64,000 nucleotides of DNA, taken from assembly GCF_030814015.1 (NCBI RefSeq), contig NZ_JAUSUL010000001.1:1516001-1580000 (forward strand). Direction: 5' to 3'. This DNA is from Amorphus orientalis. GTDB lineage: Bacteria > Pseudomonadota > Alphaproteobacteria > Rhizobiales > Amorphaceae. This document shows positions 8,711 through 17,189 of the stretch, one piece after another; within the stretch, counting starts at the first letter, position 1, and every line of letters starts with the position of its first letter. Both the position numbers and the translations under genes were made by a program. Under the pieces are notes generated by a model, which was given only the letters and a program-made list of their open reading frames with translations, was not told where the DNA came from and made no database searches.

Positions 8711-9397
8711 ATGAAAGTCGTAATGATTCTGACGTCGCATGACCGGCTCGGCGACACCGGCCGCAAGACCGGTTTCTGGCTCGAAGAGCTGGCCGCGCCC
8801 TATTATGTTTTCAAGGAAGCTGGCTACGAGATCACGCTCGCGTCGCCGGACGGCGGCCAGCCGCCGCTTGATCCCAAAAGCAACGAGCCCAACTTCCAGA
8901 CCGAGGACACGCGCCGCTTCGAGGCCGACGCTGAGGCGCGGGAAGCGCTGGCGAATACCGTGAAGCTCGCCGACATATCCCAGGCTGATTTTGATACGGT
9001 CTTTTATCCTGGCGGCCACGGCCCGATGTGGGATCTCGCCGAAAGCCCGGTTTCGGCGGCGCTGATCGAAAGCTTCCTTGCCGCGGACAAGCCGGTCGCG
9101 CTGGTGTGCCACGCGCCGGGCGTACTCCGTCACGTCAAGACGCCGAACGGCCGTCCGCTCGTCGAAGGAAAGAAGGTCACCGGCTTCACCAACAGCGAGG
9201 AGGCCGCCGTCGGCCTGACGGAAGTCGTGCCGTTCCTCGTCGAGGACGAGTTGCAGGCCAAGGGCGGCATCTATTCGAAGGGTCCTGACTGGAGTTCGTA
9301 CTTCGTGCAGGACGGCCTGTTGATCACCGGCCAGAACCCGGCCTCGTCCGCCGCCGCCGCCCGGCGCCTCGTCGAGGAACTCCGAGCGTCGAAATGA
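8711..9397 (+). CDS. DJ-1/PfpI (type 1 glutamine amidotransferase-like) family protein
   Basis: A 228-residue protein with the flavodoxin-like DJ-1 fold. It has GRKTGFWLEEL near residue 18, which holds the conserved Glu, and the nucleophile elbow LVCHAPGVL with Cys133. The GPDWSSYFVQDGLLITGQNP stretch near the C-terminus is typical of the Hsp31/YhbO group, whose members act as glyoxalase III, deglycase or chaperone under carbonyl stress. Which of these applies cannot be told from sequence. The ATG directly follows the LLM remnant, and the AGAACGAAG upstream provides a weak ribosome site. Confidence 0.88.
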   Translation: MKVVMILTSHDRLGDTGRKTGFWLEELAAPYYVFKEAGYEITLASPDGGQPPLDPKSNEPNFQTEDTRRFEADAEAREALANTVKLADISQADFDTVFYPGGHGPMWDLAESPVSAALIESFLAADKPVALVCHAPGVLRHVKTPNGRPLVEGKKVTGFTNSEEAAVGLTEVVPFLVEDELQAKGGIYSKGPDWSSYFVQDGLLITGQNPASSAAAARRLVEELRASK

Positions 9398-9481
9398 GCG
9401 GCTGCGTGGTCTTCGTCCGTGACCACGGTTACCGACGAGCAGGCGCTCGATCGCGACCGGGAGCGGACGCCGGCCGCGTGC

Positions 9482-9586
9482 GACGCGCACCCGCTAGAAC
9501 TGCTGGCCTTCTGCGGTCCTCACGAGGCGCTCGAGGGCGAGCCGGTCGACGGGGTTGCGATCGTGCGCTTCCCACGATGGAGAAAA
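9482..9586 (+). pseudogene. Possible DUF1330-like fragment
   Basis: The frame leading into the NmrA-like gene reads HPLELLAFCGPHEALEGEPV and ends IVRFPRW. This resembles the central strand pair of DUF1330 proteins (VLEGxWxPxRLVVIEFP). Neither the N-terminal nor the C-terminal part of such a protein is present. The similarity is short and could be chance. Confidence 0.35.
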
Positions 9587-9589
9587 AGC

Positions 9590-10273
9590 ATGAAGGTATT
9601 CATCGTTGGTATCGGCGGCGGCGTCGGCCGTCGTGTCGGGGAGCAACTCGCCGCGGCGGGTGACGAACCCACCGGTCTTGTACGTCAGCAGCGTCAGGTC
9701 GAGGCGCTGGCATCCCTCGGCATCAAGACCAAGTTCGGCGACCTCGTCGCGATGTCGGTCGATGAGCTCGCCGACGCGGTGCACGGCGCCGACGCGGTCG
9801 TCTTCAGCGCCGGCGCCGGCGGCAAGGACGGCGACGATGCGACGACCCGCATCGATGGCGATGGGCCGGGCAAGCTCGCAGAGGCGGCAGCGCTCGCCGG
9901 CGTGCGAAGGTTCATACTCGTCTCCGTCTTCCCCGAAGCTTGGCGCGAGCGGCGCATGGACGCTTCGTTCGAGCATTACATGGTTCAGAAGAAGCGGGCG
10001 GAAATCGCGCTCGTTCAGACAGATCTCGACTGGCTGATCGTCCGCCCCTCTGCGCTTCTCAACGATCCGGGGACGGGCCGGGTCGATCTTGGTCTCGCCA
10101 AGGTCCACGAGCAGATCACGCGCGACGACGTCGCAACCACGGTCGTCGCGCTGCTCAAATCGTCCGACCTGAGCCGCCTGATCCTGGAGGTGACTGGCGG
10201 GGAAGTACCTATCGCCGAGGCGGTAGCGGCTGTCCGAGAAGCCACTGCGCCGTGCGGCTCCGAGCAAGCGTGA
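9590..10273 (+). CDS. NmrA-like / atypical SDR NAD(P)H-binding protein
   Basis: A 227-residue Rossmann protein starting at MKVFIVGIGGGVGRRV, a glycine-rich dinucleotide-binding motif GxGGxxGR. VFSAGAGG is the beta4 strand, and RRFILVSVFP with the following YMVQKKRAE and DWLIVRPSALL are the usual landmarks of YwnB/YhfK-like NAD(P)-dependent epimerase/dehydratase relatives. The ATG at 9590 was chosen over an open frame from 9419, because the Rossmann fold begins there and the upstream extension looks like a different gene fragment. The substrate is unknown; these proteins often act in redox stress or as redox-sensing regulators. Confidence 0.82.
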   Translation: MKVFIVGIGGGVGRRVGEQLAAAGDEPTGLVRQQRQVEALASLGIKTKFGDLVAMSVDELADAVHGADAVVFSAGAGGKDGDDATTRIDGDGPGKLAEAAALAGVRRFILVSVFPEAWRERRMDASFEHYMVQKKRAEIALVQTDLDWLIVRPSALLNDPGTGRVDLGLAKVHEQITRDDVATTVVALLKSSDLSRLILEVTGGEVPIAEAVAAVREATAPCGSEQA

Positions 10274-10280
10274 CACGTCA

Positions 10281-10370
10281 ATGCGCGCTTATCACACAGG
10301 GCACTCCCGTCGATCGGTGATCGCGATGCTCGCAGGAACGGCGATGATCGCCGTTATGGCGGGGCCCTGA
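10281..10370 (+). pseudogene. Orphan Tat-like signal peptide, remnant of a secreted protein gene
   Basis: A 29-codon frame encodes SRRSVIAMLAGTAMIAVMAG followed by Pro and a TGA. The paired arginines, hydrophobic core and Ala/Gly-rich end have the form of a twin-arginine signal, but no mature protein follows. The 265 bases from here to the ThDP enzyme hold no further recognisable coding sequence. It could also be a genuine small protein. Confidence 0.35.
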
Positions 10371-10635
10371 TATGGCGCAGATGAGAGCTCGGCGGCCGAG
10401 GCTTGAACCTGTAGAGGTGTTGGCGAAGGTCACTGCAGCGCTATGGAGCAGACGGGATCGCCCACCGCTCGTCTCTGGTTGGATGGCTCAACCGCATGTG
10501 CCTGAGAAAACCCGTGCGGGGACCTGGTTCCAGGAGTCCCCGGCCTCCAGTGCAATGTACGTGATAGGAAGGTTCGTCTGACCGTTCATGATCACCGCAC
10601 GCTCCGTCGGTACCAACAACTGGAGAGTTCAAGCT

Positions 10636-12291
10636 GTGCCCAAAGGATCGGACATTCTTGTCGCCGCGCTGGAGAACGAAGGCGTGGAGCGCATCTTCGG
10701 CGTGCCGGGCGAGGAGAACCTCGACCTCCTCGACTCGGTGCGAACCTCCGGCATCGAACTCGTTGTGACCCGTCACGAGCAGGCCGCGGCCTTCATGGCC
10801 GCGACGCATGGACGGCTGACGGGCAGGCCTGGCGTCTGCCTGGCCACGCTCGGTCCCGGCGCGCTGAACCTCTCCACCGGTGCGGCCTATGCGCATCTTG
10901 GGGCCATGCCGATGATCCTCATTACGGGGCAGAAGCCGATAATGAGCGCCAAACAGGCCCGCTTCCAGATCGTCGATATCGTGGCATCGATGAAGCCGCT
11001 GACCAAGATGACGCGCCAGATCGTCAGCGCCGCCGCCATACCTTCCACGGTGCGCGACGCCTTTCGCGTCGCTAAGGAAGAGCGACCCGGGCCGGTGCAT
11101 CTGGAACTCCCCGAAGACGTCGCGGCCGAGGAGGTCGAGACCGCCTCCGTCATTCCGGTCCATACTGCGGAGCGGCCAGTCGCCTCGACCCGGTCCCTCG
11201 ACAACGCGGCGCGAATGATCCTCACCGCTGAGCGGCCACTCGTCATGATCGGTGCGACCGGCAATCGGCCCTGGCTGGTCGAGGCGCTGTCGAGCTTCGT
11301 GCGCCGCACCCGCCTGCCGTTCTTCAACACACAGATGGGTAAGGGCGCGGTCACCGGCGGCTCGGACCTCTACATGGGAACCGCCGCGCTGTCGGAGGGC
11401 GACTATGTCCACGAGGCCGTCGCCCGCGCCGACCTGATCCTCGCCATTGGCCACGATACGGTCGAGAAGCCACCCTTTCTGATGCGGAGCGCGGGCGGGC
11501 CGAAGGTCATCCATCTGGGCTATCAGTCGGCCACGGTCGAACAGGTCTACCATCCCGACCTCGAAGTGATCGGCGACATCGGGGCGTCGACCGAGGCGCT
11601 CGGGGAACGGCTGGAAGGCCGGCTGGTCCAGGACGATGGCATGCTCGACCTGCGCCAGAAGATCCTCGCCCACCTGAACGACCGAGCCGAAGAGGGGCGG
11701 TTCCCGATCGCGCCGCAGCGGATCGTCCACGATGTCCGCAAGGTCATGCCCGCGGATGGCATCGTCTGCCTCGACAACGGCATGTACAAGATCTGGTTCG
11801 CGCGCAACTACCGCACCCATGTCGCCAACACGCTCCTGCTCGACAATGCACTTGCCACGATGGGGGCGGGTCTGCCTTCGGCGATGATGGCGGCGATGCT
11901 CCACCCTGGCCGCCGCGTCATGGCGGTCTGCGGCGACGGCGGCTTCATGATGAACTCGCAGGAGATGGAAACCGCGGTGCGGCTGGGGTTGAGCCTCGTC
12001 GTGCTCGTCCTCAACGACAGCGCCTACGGTATGATCCGTTGGAAGCAGGCCGTGGACGGCTTTCCGGATTTCGGCATGAGCTTCGGCAACCCCGATTTCG
12101 TTCGCTACGCCGAAGCCTATGGGGCAACGGGCTCGCGGGTGAGCGCGGTGGAAGATCTCGTTCCGACGCTCGAAGCCGCTTTCGCCGGCGGCGGCGTTCA
12201 TCTTGTCGATGTGCTGATCGACTATTCCGAGAACACACGCGTGCTGGTCGACGAGTTGCGCAACCGCACGCCCGACGTCGATTGCATGTGA
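10636..12291 (+). CDS. Thiamine-diphosphate enzyme, acetolactate-synthase large-subunit-like
   Basis: A 551-residue protein of the acetohydroxyacid synthase/benzoylformate decarboxylase fold, in the order Pyr, central and PP domains. The N-terminal catalytic Glu lies in TRHEQAAAFMA. The ThDP/Mg site is GDGGFMMN then NDSAYGMI near residues 435-475. The GTG at 10636, with GGAG 10 bases upstream, is preferred to an ATG at 10588, because MPKGSDILVAALE-type starts are usual. No small regulatory subunit gene follows, so it is probably not the biosynthetic IlvBN enzyme. The adjacent aldehyde dehydrogenase suggests a catabolic 2-oxoacid lyase or carboligase feeding an aldehyde to it. Confidence 0.85.
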   Translation: MPKGSDILVAALENEGVERIFGVPGEENLDLLDSVRTSGIELVVTRHEQAAAFMAATHGRLTGRPGVCLATLGPGALNLSTGAAYAHLGAMPMILITGQKPIMSAKQARFQIVDIVASMKPLTKMTRQIVSAAAIPSTVRDAFRVAKEERPGPVHLELPEDVAAEEVETASVIPVHTAERPVASTRSLDNAARMILTAERPLVMIGATGNRPWLVEALSSFVRRTRLPFFNTQMGKGAVTGGSDLYMGTAALSEGDYVHEAVARADLILAIGHDTVEKPPFLMRSAGGPKVIHLGYQSATVEQVYHPDLEVIGDIGASTEALGERLEGRLVQDDGMLDLRQKILAHLNDRAEEGRFPIAPQRIVHDVRKVMPADGIVCLDNGMYKIWFARNYRTHVANTLLLDNALATMGAGLPSAMMAAMLHPGRRVMAVCGDGGFMMNSQEMETAVRLGLSLVVLVLNDSAYGMIRWKQAVDGFPDFGMSFGNPDFVRYAEAYGATGSRVSAVEDLVPTLEAAFAGGGVHLVDVLIDYSENTRVLVDELRNRTPDVDCM

Positions 12292-12332
12292 GCGCCTGCC
12301 GCGGCAAGCGCGTAAGCCCAAGGATACCGACG

Positions 12333-13715
12333 ATGCTAGAGGTCGTGCAGGCCTTCGATCGCGCACTGATCGCGGAGATCGAGACAGACGATGCCGCCGC
12401 GCTGGAACGCAAGCTGCAAGCCGCCGAGCGCGTCTTCCGAGATCGTGACGGCTGGCTCCAGCCTCACGAGCGGATGGCGGTTCTACGCAGGCTGGCGGTG
12501 CTGATGGAGGGCAGGCGCGACCATCTGGCCATGCAGATCGCGCGCGAGGGTGGCAAACCACTTCCTGACGCCATCATCGAGACCAACCGCGCCATCGATG
12601 GGGTCTATAACGCCGCAGATGAGCTGCGCAGTTTCGCCGGCCGCGAAATTCCGATGGGGCTTTCTGCGGCGGCGGAGCACCGCTGGGCGTTCACCACCAA
12701 GGAGCCCATCGGCGTTGTTGCGGCGATCTCGGCCTTCAACCATCCGCTGAACCTGATCGTCCATCAGGTTGCCCCCGCTATCGCGGTCGGGTGCCCCGTC
12801 ATCGTCAAGCCGGCATCGACGACGCCGCTGTCCTGTCTCGATTTCGTGGCGCTGGTGCGTGAGGCTGGCCTGCCGGAGCCGTGGTGCCAGAGTTTTGTCA
12901 CCGAGGACAACGGGCTCGCCGAGAAGCTGGCGACCGACAACCGGGTCGCCTTCCTGAGTTTCATCGGCTCGGCCAGGGTCGGCTGGTCGCTGCATAGCAA
13001 GCTCGCGCCCGGAACACGGTCAGCGCTGGAGCATGGCGGTGCCGCACCAGCGATCATCGACAGAAGCGCCGATCTCGGAAAGGTCATCGAACCGATCGTC
13101 AAGGGCGGCTACTACCATGCCGGCCAGGTCTGCGTGTCGACGCAGCGGATCTTCGTCCATGAGGACATCGCCGAAGGGTTCATCCAGGCGCTTGTCGCCC
13201 GCGTGGAAGACCTGCGCACCACCGATCCCACCCTGCAAGACACCGAGGTCGGTCCGTTGATCCTGCCGCGTGAGGCGGACCGGGTCGCACAATGGATCAA
13301 GGAAGCGGTCGAGGGCGGGGCGACGCTGGCGACCGGCGGCAGGCGCCTCTCCGAGACAACCCTCGAGCCGGCGGTTCTGCTCGACCCCGCCGTCGACGCG
13401 AAGATATCGACGCTGGAAGTATTCGGTCCTGTCGTCGCGGTCTCTCGCTACCGCGATCTCGATGGCGCTATTCGTCGGGCCAACTCGCTGCCGACCGCCT
13501 TCCAGGCCAGCATCTTCGCGCAGGACATAGACATCGCGATGCGCGCGGCCAATCGGCTCGATGCCTCGGCCGTGATGATCAACGATCCGACTGCCTTCCG
13601 AACCGACTGGATGCCCTTCGCCGGCCGTAGGGAATCTGGGTACGGCACCGGCGGGATTCCCTACACCATGCGCGACATGACGCAGGAGAAGATGATCCTG
13701 ATGCGCAGGAGCTGA
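12333..13715 (+). CDS. NAD(P)-dependent aldehyde dehydrogenase family protein
   Basis: A 460-residue ALDH-superfamily enzyme starting 41 bases after the ThDP enzyme. EPIGVVAAISAFNHPLNL and VIVKPAS form the coenzyme site. LEHGGAAPAII is the region of the general-base Glu, and the catalytic Cys is in HAGQVCVSTQRI. EVFGPVVAV is the usual C-terminal landmark. The frame is open far upstream, but MLEVVQAFDRALIAEI at 12333 gives a normal family length. It probably oxidises an aldehyde made by, or substrate-linked to, the neighbouring ThDP enzyme. Confidence 0.9.
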   Translation: MLEVVQAFDRALIAEIETDDAAALERKLQAAERVFRDRDGWLQPHERMAVLRRLAVLMEGRRDHLAMQIAREGGKPLPDAIIETNRAIDGVYNAADELRSFAGREIPMGLSAAAEHRWAFTTKEPIGVVAAISAFNHPLNLIVHQVAPAIAVGCPVIVKPASTTPLSCLDFVALVREAGLPEPWCQSFVTEDNGLAEKLATDNRVAFLSFIGSARVGWSLHSKLAPGTRSALEHGGAAPAIIDRSADLGKVIEPIVKGGYYHAGQVCVSTQRIFVHEDIAEGFIQALVARVEDLRTTDPTLQDTEVGPLILPREADRVAQWIKEAVEGGATLATGGRRLSETTLEPAVLLDPAVDAKISTLEVFGPVVAVSRYRDLDGAIRRANSLPTAFQASIFAQDIDIAMRAANRLDASAVMINDPTAFRTDWMPFAGRRESGYGTGGIPYTMRDMTQEKMILMRRS

Positions 13716-13979
13716 CCTCGTTCGATCAATACCGGGGGACCCCAGCGCGTCCAGCTGTGGAGGCTCGACAGGTTGCCGCGGTTTGGACCGAGGCGACCGA
13801 CTGTCGTTTCGGAGGTTGGCCTGCGGAGCGGACGATGCCCCTTCTGGCGGTGGAGCCTGGTTGGCCGCTCGGTTCGGTGCATGGCGGTCTGAGTTCGGAG
13901 GGGCGATAGCGGAGGCCCATTCGCGGCGCTCGGTCTGGATTTCGAATGGCGCGTCTTGATGAGAAGGCTTGCCCACGAA

Positions 13980-14684
13980 CTACTGTGTCAGGCTCGCCAG
14001 CCAACCGGCAATCAGAACGGCACTGGCGTGTTCAAGTCCGCTGGCATGTCGCCGGGCATCGCGGCGCAATTCTGCGGGTTCAATGCCTGCCGAGGCCAGT
14101 TCATTGGCGTGGCCCAGCAGCCAGTGCTCGAACCGCGCCCCCAGGACTTCCGGGTGAAACTGGAGGCCAAGCACGTTCGGTCCGCGCGAGAATGCCTGGT
14201 TCGCGCAGAGCGGAGTGGATGCGAGGAGCTTAGCGCCTTCCGGCAGATCGAACGTGTCGCCATGCCAGTGAAGCACGGGCACGTCGCGCAGCGCAGCGAG
14301 AGGATTGGGCGGGGTCTCGGCTGACAGGTCGAGCACCGACCAGCCGATCTCCTTGGCCTGGCCGGGATAGACGCGCGCACCGAGGGCCGCAGCCATCAGC
14401 TGCGCGCCAAGGCATACGCCGAGCGTCGGCCGGTCGGCCGCGAGCCGCGCCCGCAGCAGTCGTATCTCGTCAGAGATGACCGGATAGGGGTCATGATCAT
14501 AAACGCCGATCGGACCTCCGAGAACCATGAGGAGATCGGCGCCGAGCGGGTTGAGCGTCGCCGGATCGCGCTCGGCCACATCGACGTACTCGATGTCGTA
14601 GCCGGCCTCTCTCAAGGGGGCCGCGAAGCTGCCCAGGTCCTCGAAACCTACGTGCCGAATGGCCTGCACGGTTCTCAGCGTCAT
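13980..14684 (-). CDS. Class I glutamine amidotransferase domain protein
   Basis: A 234-residue GuaA/PuuD-type GATase1 domain alone. It has the nucleophile elbow LGVCLGAQLMAAALG with the Cys, and the His-x-Glu pair in LGLQFHPEV. The ATG at 14684 follows GGGAG by about 7 bases and is preferred to the in-frame ATG at 14714. No synthetase partner domain is present. It lies 11 bases downstream of the homoserine-dehydrogenase-like gene in the same direction, so they form a two-gene operon. Such single-domain proteins hydrolyse gamma-glutamyl compounds or serve as amidotransferase subunits; which applies is not clear. Confidence 0.85.
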   Translation of the reverse strand: MTLRTVQAIRHVGFEDLGSFAAPLREAGYDIEYVDVAERDPATLNPLGADLLMVLGGPIGVYDHDPYPVISDEIRLLRARLAADRPTLGVCLGAQLMAAALGARVYPGQAKEIGWSVLDLSAETPPNPLAALRDVPVLHWHGDTFDLPEGAKLLASTPLCANQAFSRGPNVLGLQFHPEVLGARFEHWLLGHANELASAGIEPAELRRDARRHASGLEHASAVLIAGWLASLTQ

Positions 14685-14695
14685 TCTTTCGCTCC

Positions 14696-15712
14696 CTATC
14701 CGCCAGTGGCCCAAGCAGCTCGTGTCGTCAGAATGTGCTCGAGATCCTTCAGCGCGGCCGCCGCGGTGGCGAGAGGCTCCGTTCCGGATCCGATGGCGAT
14801 CGTCTCGCCCATCACATCGGTGGTGATGCGGATCGCCTTGGTCTTACCGGATACTTGCGCGAGCGGATCGGTCGGCGGGTAGGTCCGGACGCCGACGGTC
14901 GCACGCGTCGCACCATCTGCGCGGATGAGGCTTCCGACGAGCTTGGGAACGAGCCGTTGCTGTCGCCACATTTCCATATCATCCGCCGCAACCGACTGAA
15001 TGCCGTCGACCACCAGATCGTCCATGGTCAGGCCGGCGCCCAGCCCGAAATTGGCGATGAGGATGAGCTTGCTGGCAGTGTCCCAGCCCTCGGTATCGTT
15101 GCGCGGGTCTGCTTCGGCGAAGCCGCCCGCCTGGGCACGCGCCAGCGCCTCGTCGAAGCCGAGGTTCTGGTTCATCATCGCATCGAGCAGGTAATTGGTT
15201 GTGGCGTTCAGAATGCCCTCGACCTGCAGCACCTCGCAGCCTTTCAGGCTCTGTTCGATGAGGTCAATCGTCGGCAGCGCGGCGGCGGCCGCGCCGCTGA
15301 TCTTCAGCATCGAACCGGAGGCATCCGCCAGAGCGCGTAGGGCCGACCCACTGTGGACCAGCGCCCCCTTTGAAATGACGATGGAGTGGCGTCCTGCCGA
15401 GAGGAAAGGGCGGATATAGGCAAGGCCCGGCTCACCGGTGCGGAAGTCGCTTGGCCCTGCCTCGATAAGAATGTCGGCGCCGCTCGTCTCGATGAAATCC
15501 GGGCCTGACAGGTCTGGCTCAAGGGCGTTCAGGCACTCGGGTTCCAGGCCGCCCGGATCGGCGAGGCCGGCGCGCGATCCGCAGACCGCGACTAGGCTAA
15601 CGTCGGCGCCATAGACGCGCCGATAGCGACTTCGCCGGGCCAGCAGAAGATCGGCCGTCGCGCGTCCCACGCCCCCGAAGCCGGCGATGGCAACCTTGAG
15701 GACGTGCATCAC
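14696..15712 (-). CDS. Homoserine dehydrogenase-like oxidoreductase without ACT domain
   Basis: A 338-residue protein with an N-terminal Rossmann motif VAIAGFGGVGRATADLL. The homoserine-dehydrogenase catalytic region follows: GILNATTNYLLDAMM, then AEADPRNDTEGWDTASKL, in which the Asp and Lys residues are conserved. It lacks the C-terminal ACT regulatory domain of the threonine-pathway enzyme and lies far from any thrB/thrC-like gene, so it may act on another hydroxy- or oxo-acid. It is the first gene of an operon with the glutamine amidotransferase. Two ATGs are adjacent at the start, and 15712 is the first. Confidence 0.82.
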   Translation of the reverse strand: MMHVLKVAIAGFGGVGRATADLLLARRSRYRRVYGADVSLVAVCGSRAGLADPGGLEPECLNALEPDLSGPDFIETSGADILIEAGPSDFRTGEPGLAYIRPFLSAGRHSIVISKGALVHSGSALRALADASGSMLKISGAAAAALPTIDLIEQSLKGCEVLQVEGILNATTNYLLDAMMNQNLGFDEALARAQAGGFAEADPRNDTEGWDTASKLILIANFGLGAGLTMDDLVVDGIQSVAADDMEMWRQQRLVPKLVGSLIRADGATRATVGVRTYPPTDPLAQVSGKTKAIRITTDVMGETIAIGSGTEPLATAAAALKDLEHILTTRAAWATGG

Positions 15713-15896
15713 TTTAGTCCCGTTTCTTCACGCGTTCGGGATGGCCCTCCGGAACTTACGCGAAATCCGCCAGCGTTCCTAAGCCCTGCAGACGTCACCT
15801 GCCAAAGATGAAGCGCTCTGGTCGCGAGCCTGCAGGGTATCACGAACTCGGCGGTCGCGAGCCTCGCAGCCGCCGTTTACCATCGGCGAAGGCCTA

Positions 15897-16727
15897 TCAG
15901 GCGCGAACAAAGGCCAGCAAATCCGGGTTCACGATTTCAGGATGCGTGGCGAACAGGCCGTGCGACAGGCCCGGATAGGTTTTCAGCGTGCCGTCCCGTA
16001 CGAGCTTGATCGCCTTGTGCGCCGAGTTTTCGATCGGCACGACCTGATCGTCCTCGCCGTGCAAGAACAAGACCGGAACAGTGATTGCTTTGAGGTCTTC
16101 CGTAAGGTCGGTTTCGGAGAAAGCCGCGATGCAATCGTAATGGGCCTTTGCGCCGCCGGCCATGCCCTGGCGCCACCAGTTGTCGATCAGGCCCTGGCTG
16201 ATCTTTGCGCCCTCTCGGTTGAAACCGTAGAAGGGTCCGGTTGGCACATTGAGAAAGAACTGGGCCCGGTTCGCCGCAACAGCGGACCGAAACCCGTCGA
16301 AAACCTCCAGCGGCACACCATCCGGGTTCGCATCGGACTGAACCATTACGGGTGGAATGGCACCGATCAGGACGGCCTTGGCCACGCGGCCGCGCTCGGC
16401 CCGCGCGACGTAGCGCGTGACCTCACCACCACCGGTCGAATGGCCGATGTGGATTGCGTCCTGCAAGTCCAGCGCCTTGACGATCTCTTCAACGTCCGCG
16501 GCGTAGGTGTCCATATCGTTGCCGGCGTCGGTCTGGTCGGACCTACCGTGACCACGCCGGTCGTGCGCGATCACGCGATAGCCCTCAGCCAGAAAGAACA
16601 GCATCTGGTTGTCCCAGTCGTCGGCGCTGAGAGGCCAGCCGTGATGGAACATGACTGGCTGGGCATCTTTTGGACCCCAGTCTTTGTAGAAGAGGTTTGT
16701 GCCGGTGGAGGTGGTGATGATGGCCAT
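15897..16727 (-). CDS. Alpha/beta hydrolase, cofactor-free haloperoxidase type
   Basis: A 276-residue cytosolic hydrolase with no signal peptide. MFHHGWPLSADDW is the oxyanion region, IGHSTGGGEVTRY the nucleophile elbow, FLHGEDDQVVP the acid, and LSHGLF the catalytic His. It matches the non-haem chloroperoxidase/arylesterase group, whose physiological reaction is usually ester hydrolysis or perhydrolysis. The gene stands alone on the minus strand, with a short gene relic upstream shared with the other hydrolase locus at 4744-5550. Confidence 0.88.
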   Translation of the reverse strand: MAIITTSTGTNLFYKDWGPKDAQPVMFHHGWPLSADDWDNQMLFFLAEGYRVIAHDRRGHGRSDQTDAGNDMDTYAADVEEIVKALDLQDAIHIGHSTGGGEVTRYVARAERGRVAKAVLIGAIPPVMVQSDANPDGVPLEVFDGFRSAVAANRAQFFLNVPTGPFYGFNREGAKISQGLIDNWWRQGMAGGAKAHYDCIAAFSETDLTEDLKAITVPVLFLHGEDDQVVPIENSAHKAIKLVRDGTLKTYPGLSHGLFATHPEIVNPDLLAFVRA

Positions 16728-16812
16728 GGTTGACGTTCCTTCAGACTAATTCGGCGGTTCCCTGATGATGCAGGGAAGGCTGAGGCCGCTATGCACAGTC
16801 AATGGCTCCACC

Positions 16813-16875
16813 GTAGCGCGCGGCCTTCAGCCTTGCGGCGCCGAGGCTGCCGGCTCGGTGCCGATCTTGCGTACT
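16813..16875 (-). pseudogene. Second copy of the C-terminal relic seen at 5716-5778
   Basis: The minus strand reads TQDRHRAGSLGAARLKAAR in the frame matching the relic at 5716-5778, without the terminal stop of that copy. About two thirds of the bases agree over 60 positions, including CGGTGCCGATCTTGCG-like ends on the plus strand. Both copies lie upstream of a minus-strand hydrolase gene, so they probably came from one ancestral neighbour. Confidence 0.35.
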
Positions 16876-17189
16876 TCCGGATTTGCAAAGAGTGGCCAGA
16901 CCGCGCTCCCGTCACATCGTTAGAATGCAACAGATGTGGAGCAGGGCGACTAGAATCGCCGGGCTTTTGACATCAGACCGAAGCAGAACAAAGTCTGCAT
17001 CCGGAACGTCGACGATTTCTCAGAGCCATTCCTCGGTGCCGGTCCGGTTGCTTGCGTTCCGCAAGCATCTGAAAGCCAGAATCTCAGCAAGAATGGCACC
17101 ATTCTGGCAACCCGTGCGCCGCAGCCTTGGAGTTGATCGCTAGGTTTACTCCACAACATTGGCCATTTCTCCATCGCCAGGATGAAGTC

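Noticed and set aside
12039-12332. An upstream extension of the aldehyde dehydrogenase frame
   Set aside because: It overlaps the ThDP enzyme in another frame and is Arg-rich without ALDH similarity. The ATG at 12333 gives the usual family start.
10441-12561. A 706-codon open frame on the minus strand
   Set aside because: It is antisense to the ThDP enzyme. Long antisense frames are expected in GC-rich coding DNA, and no motif supports it.
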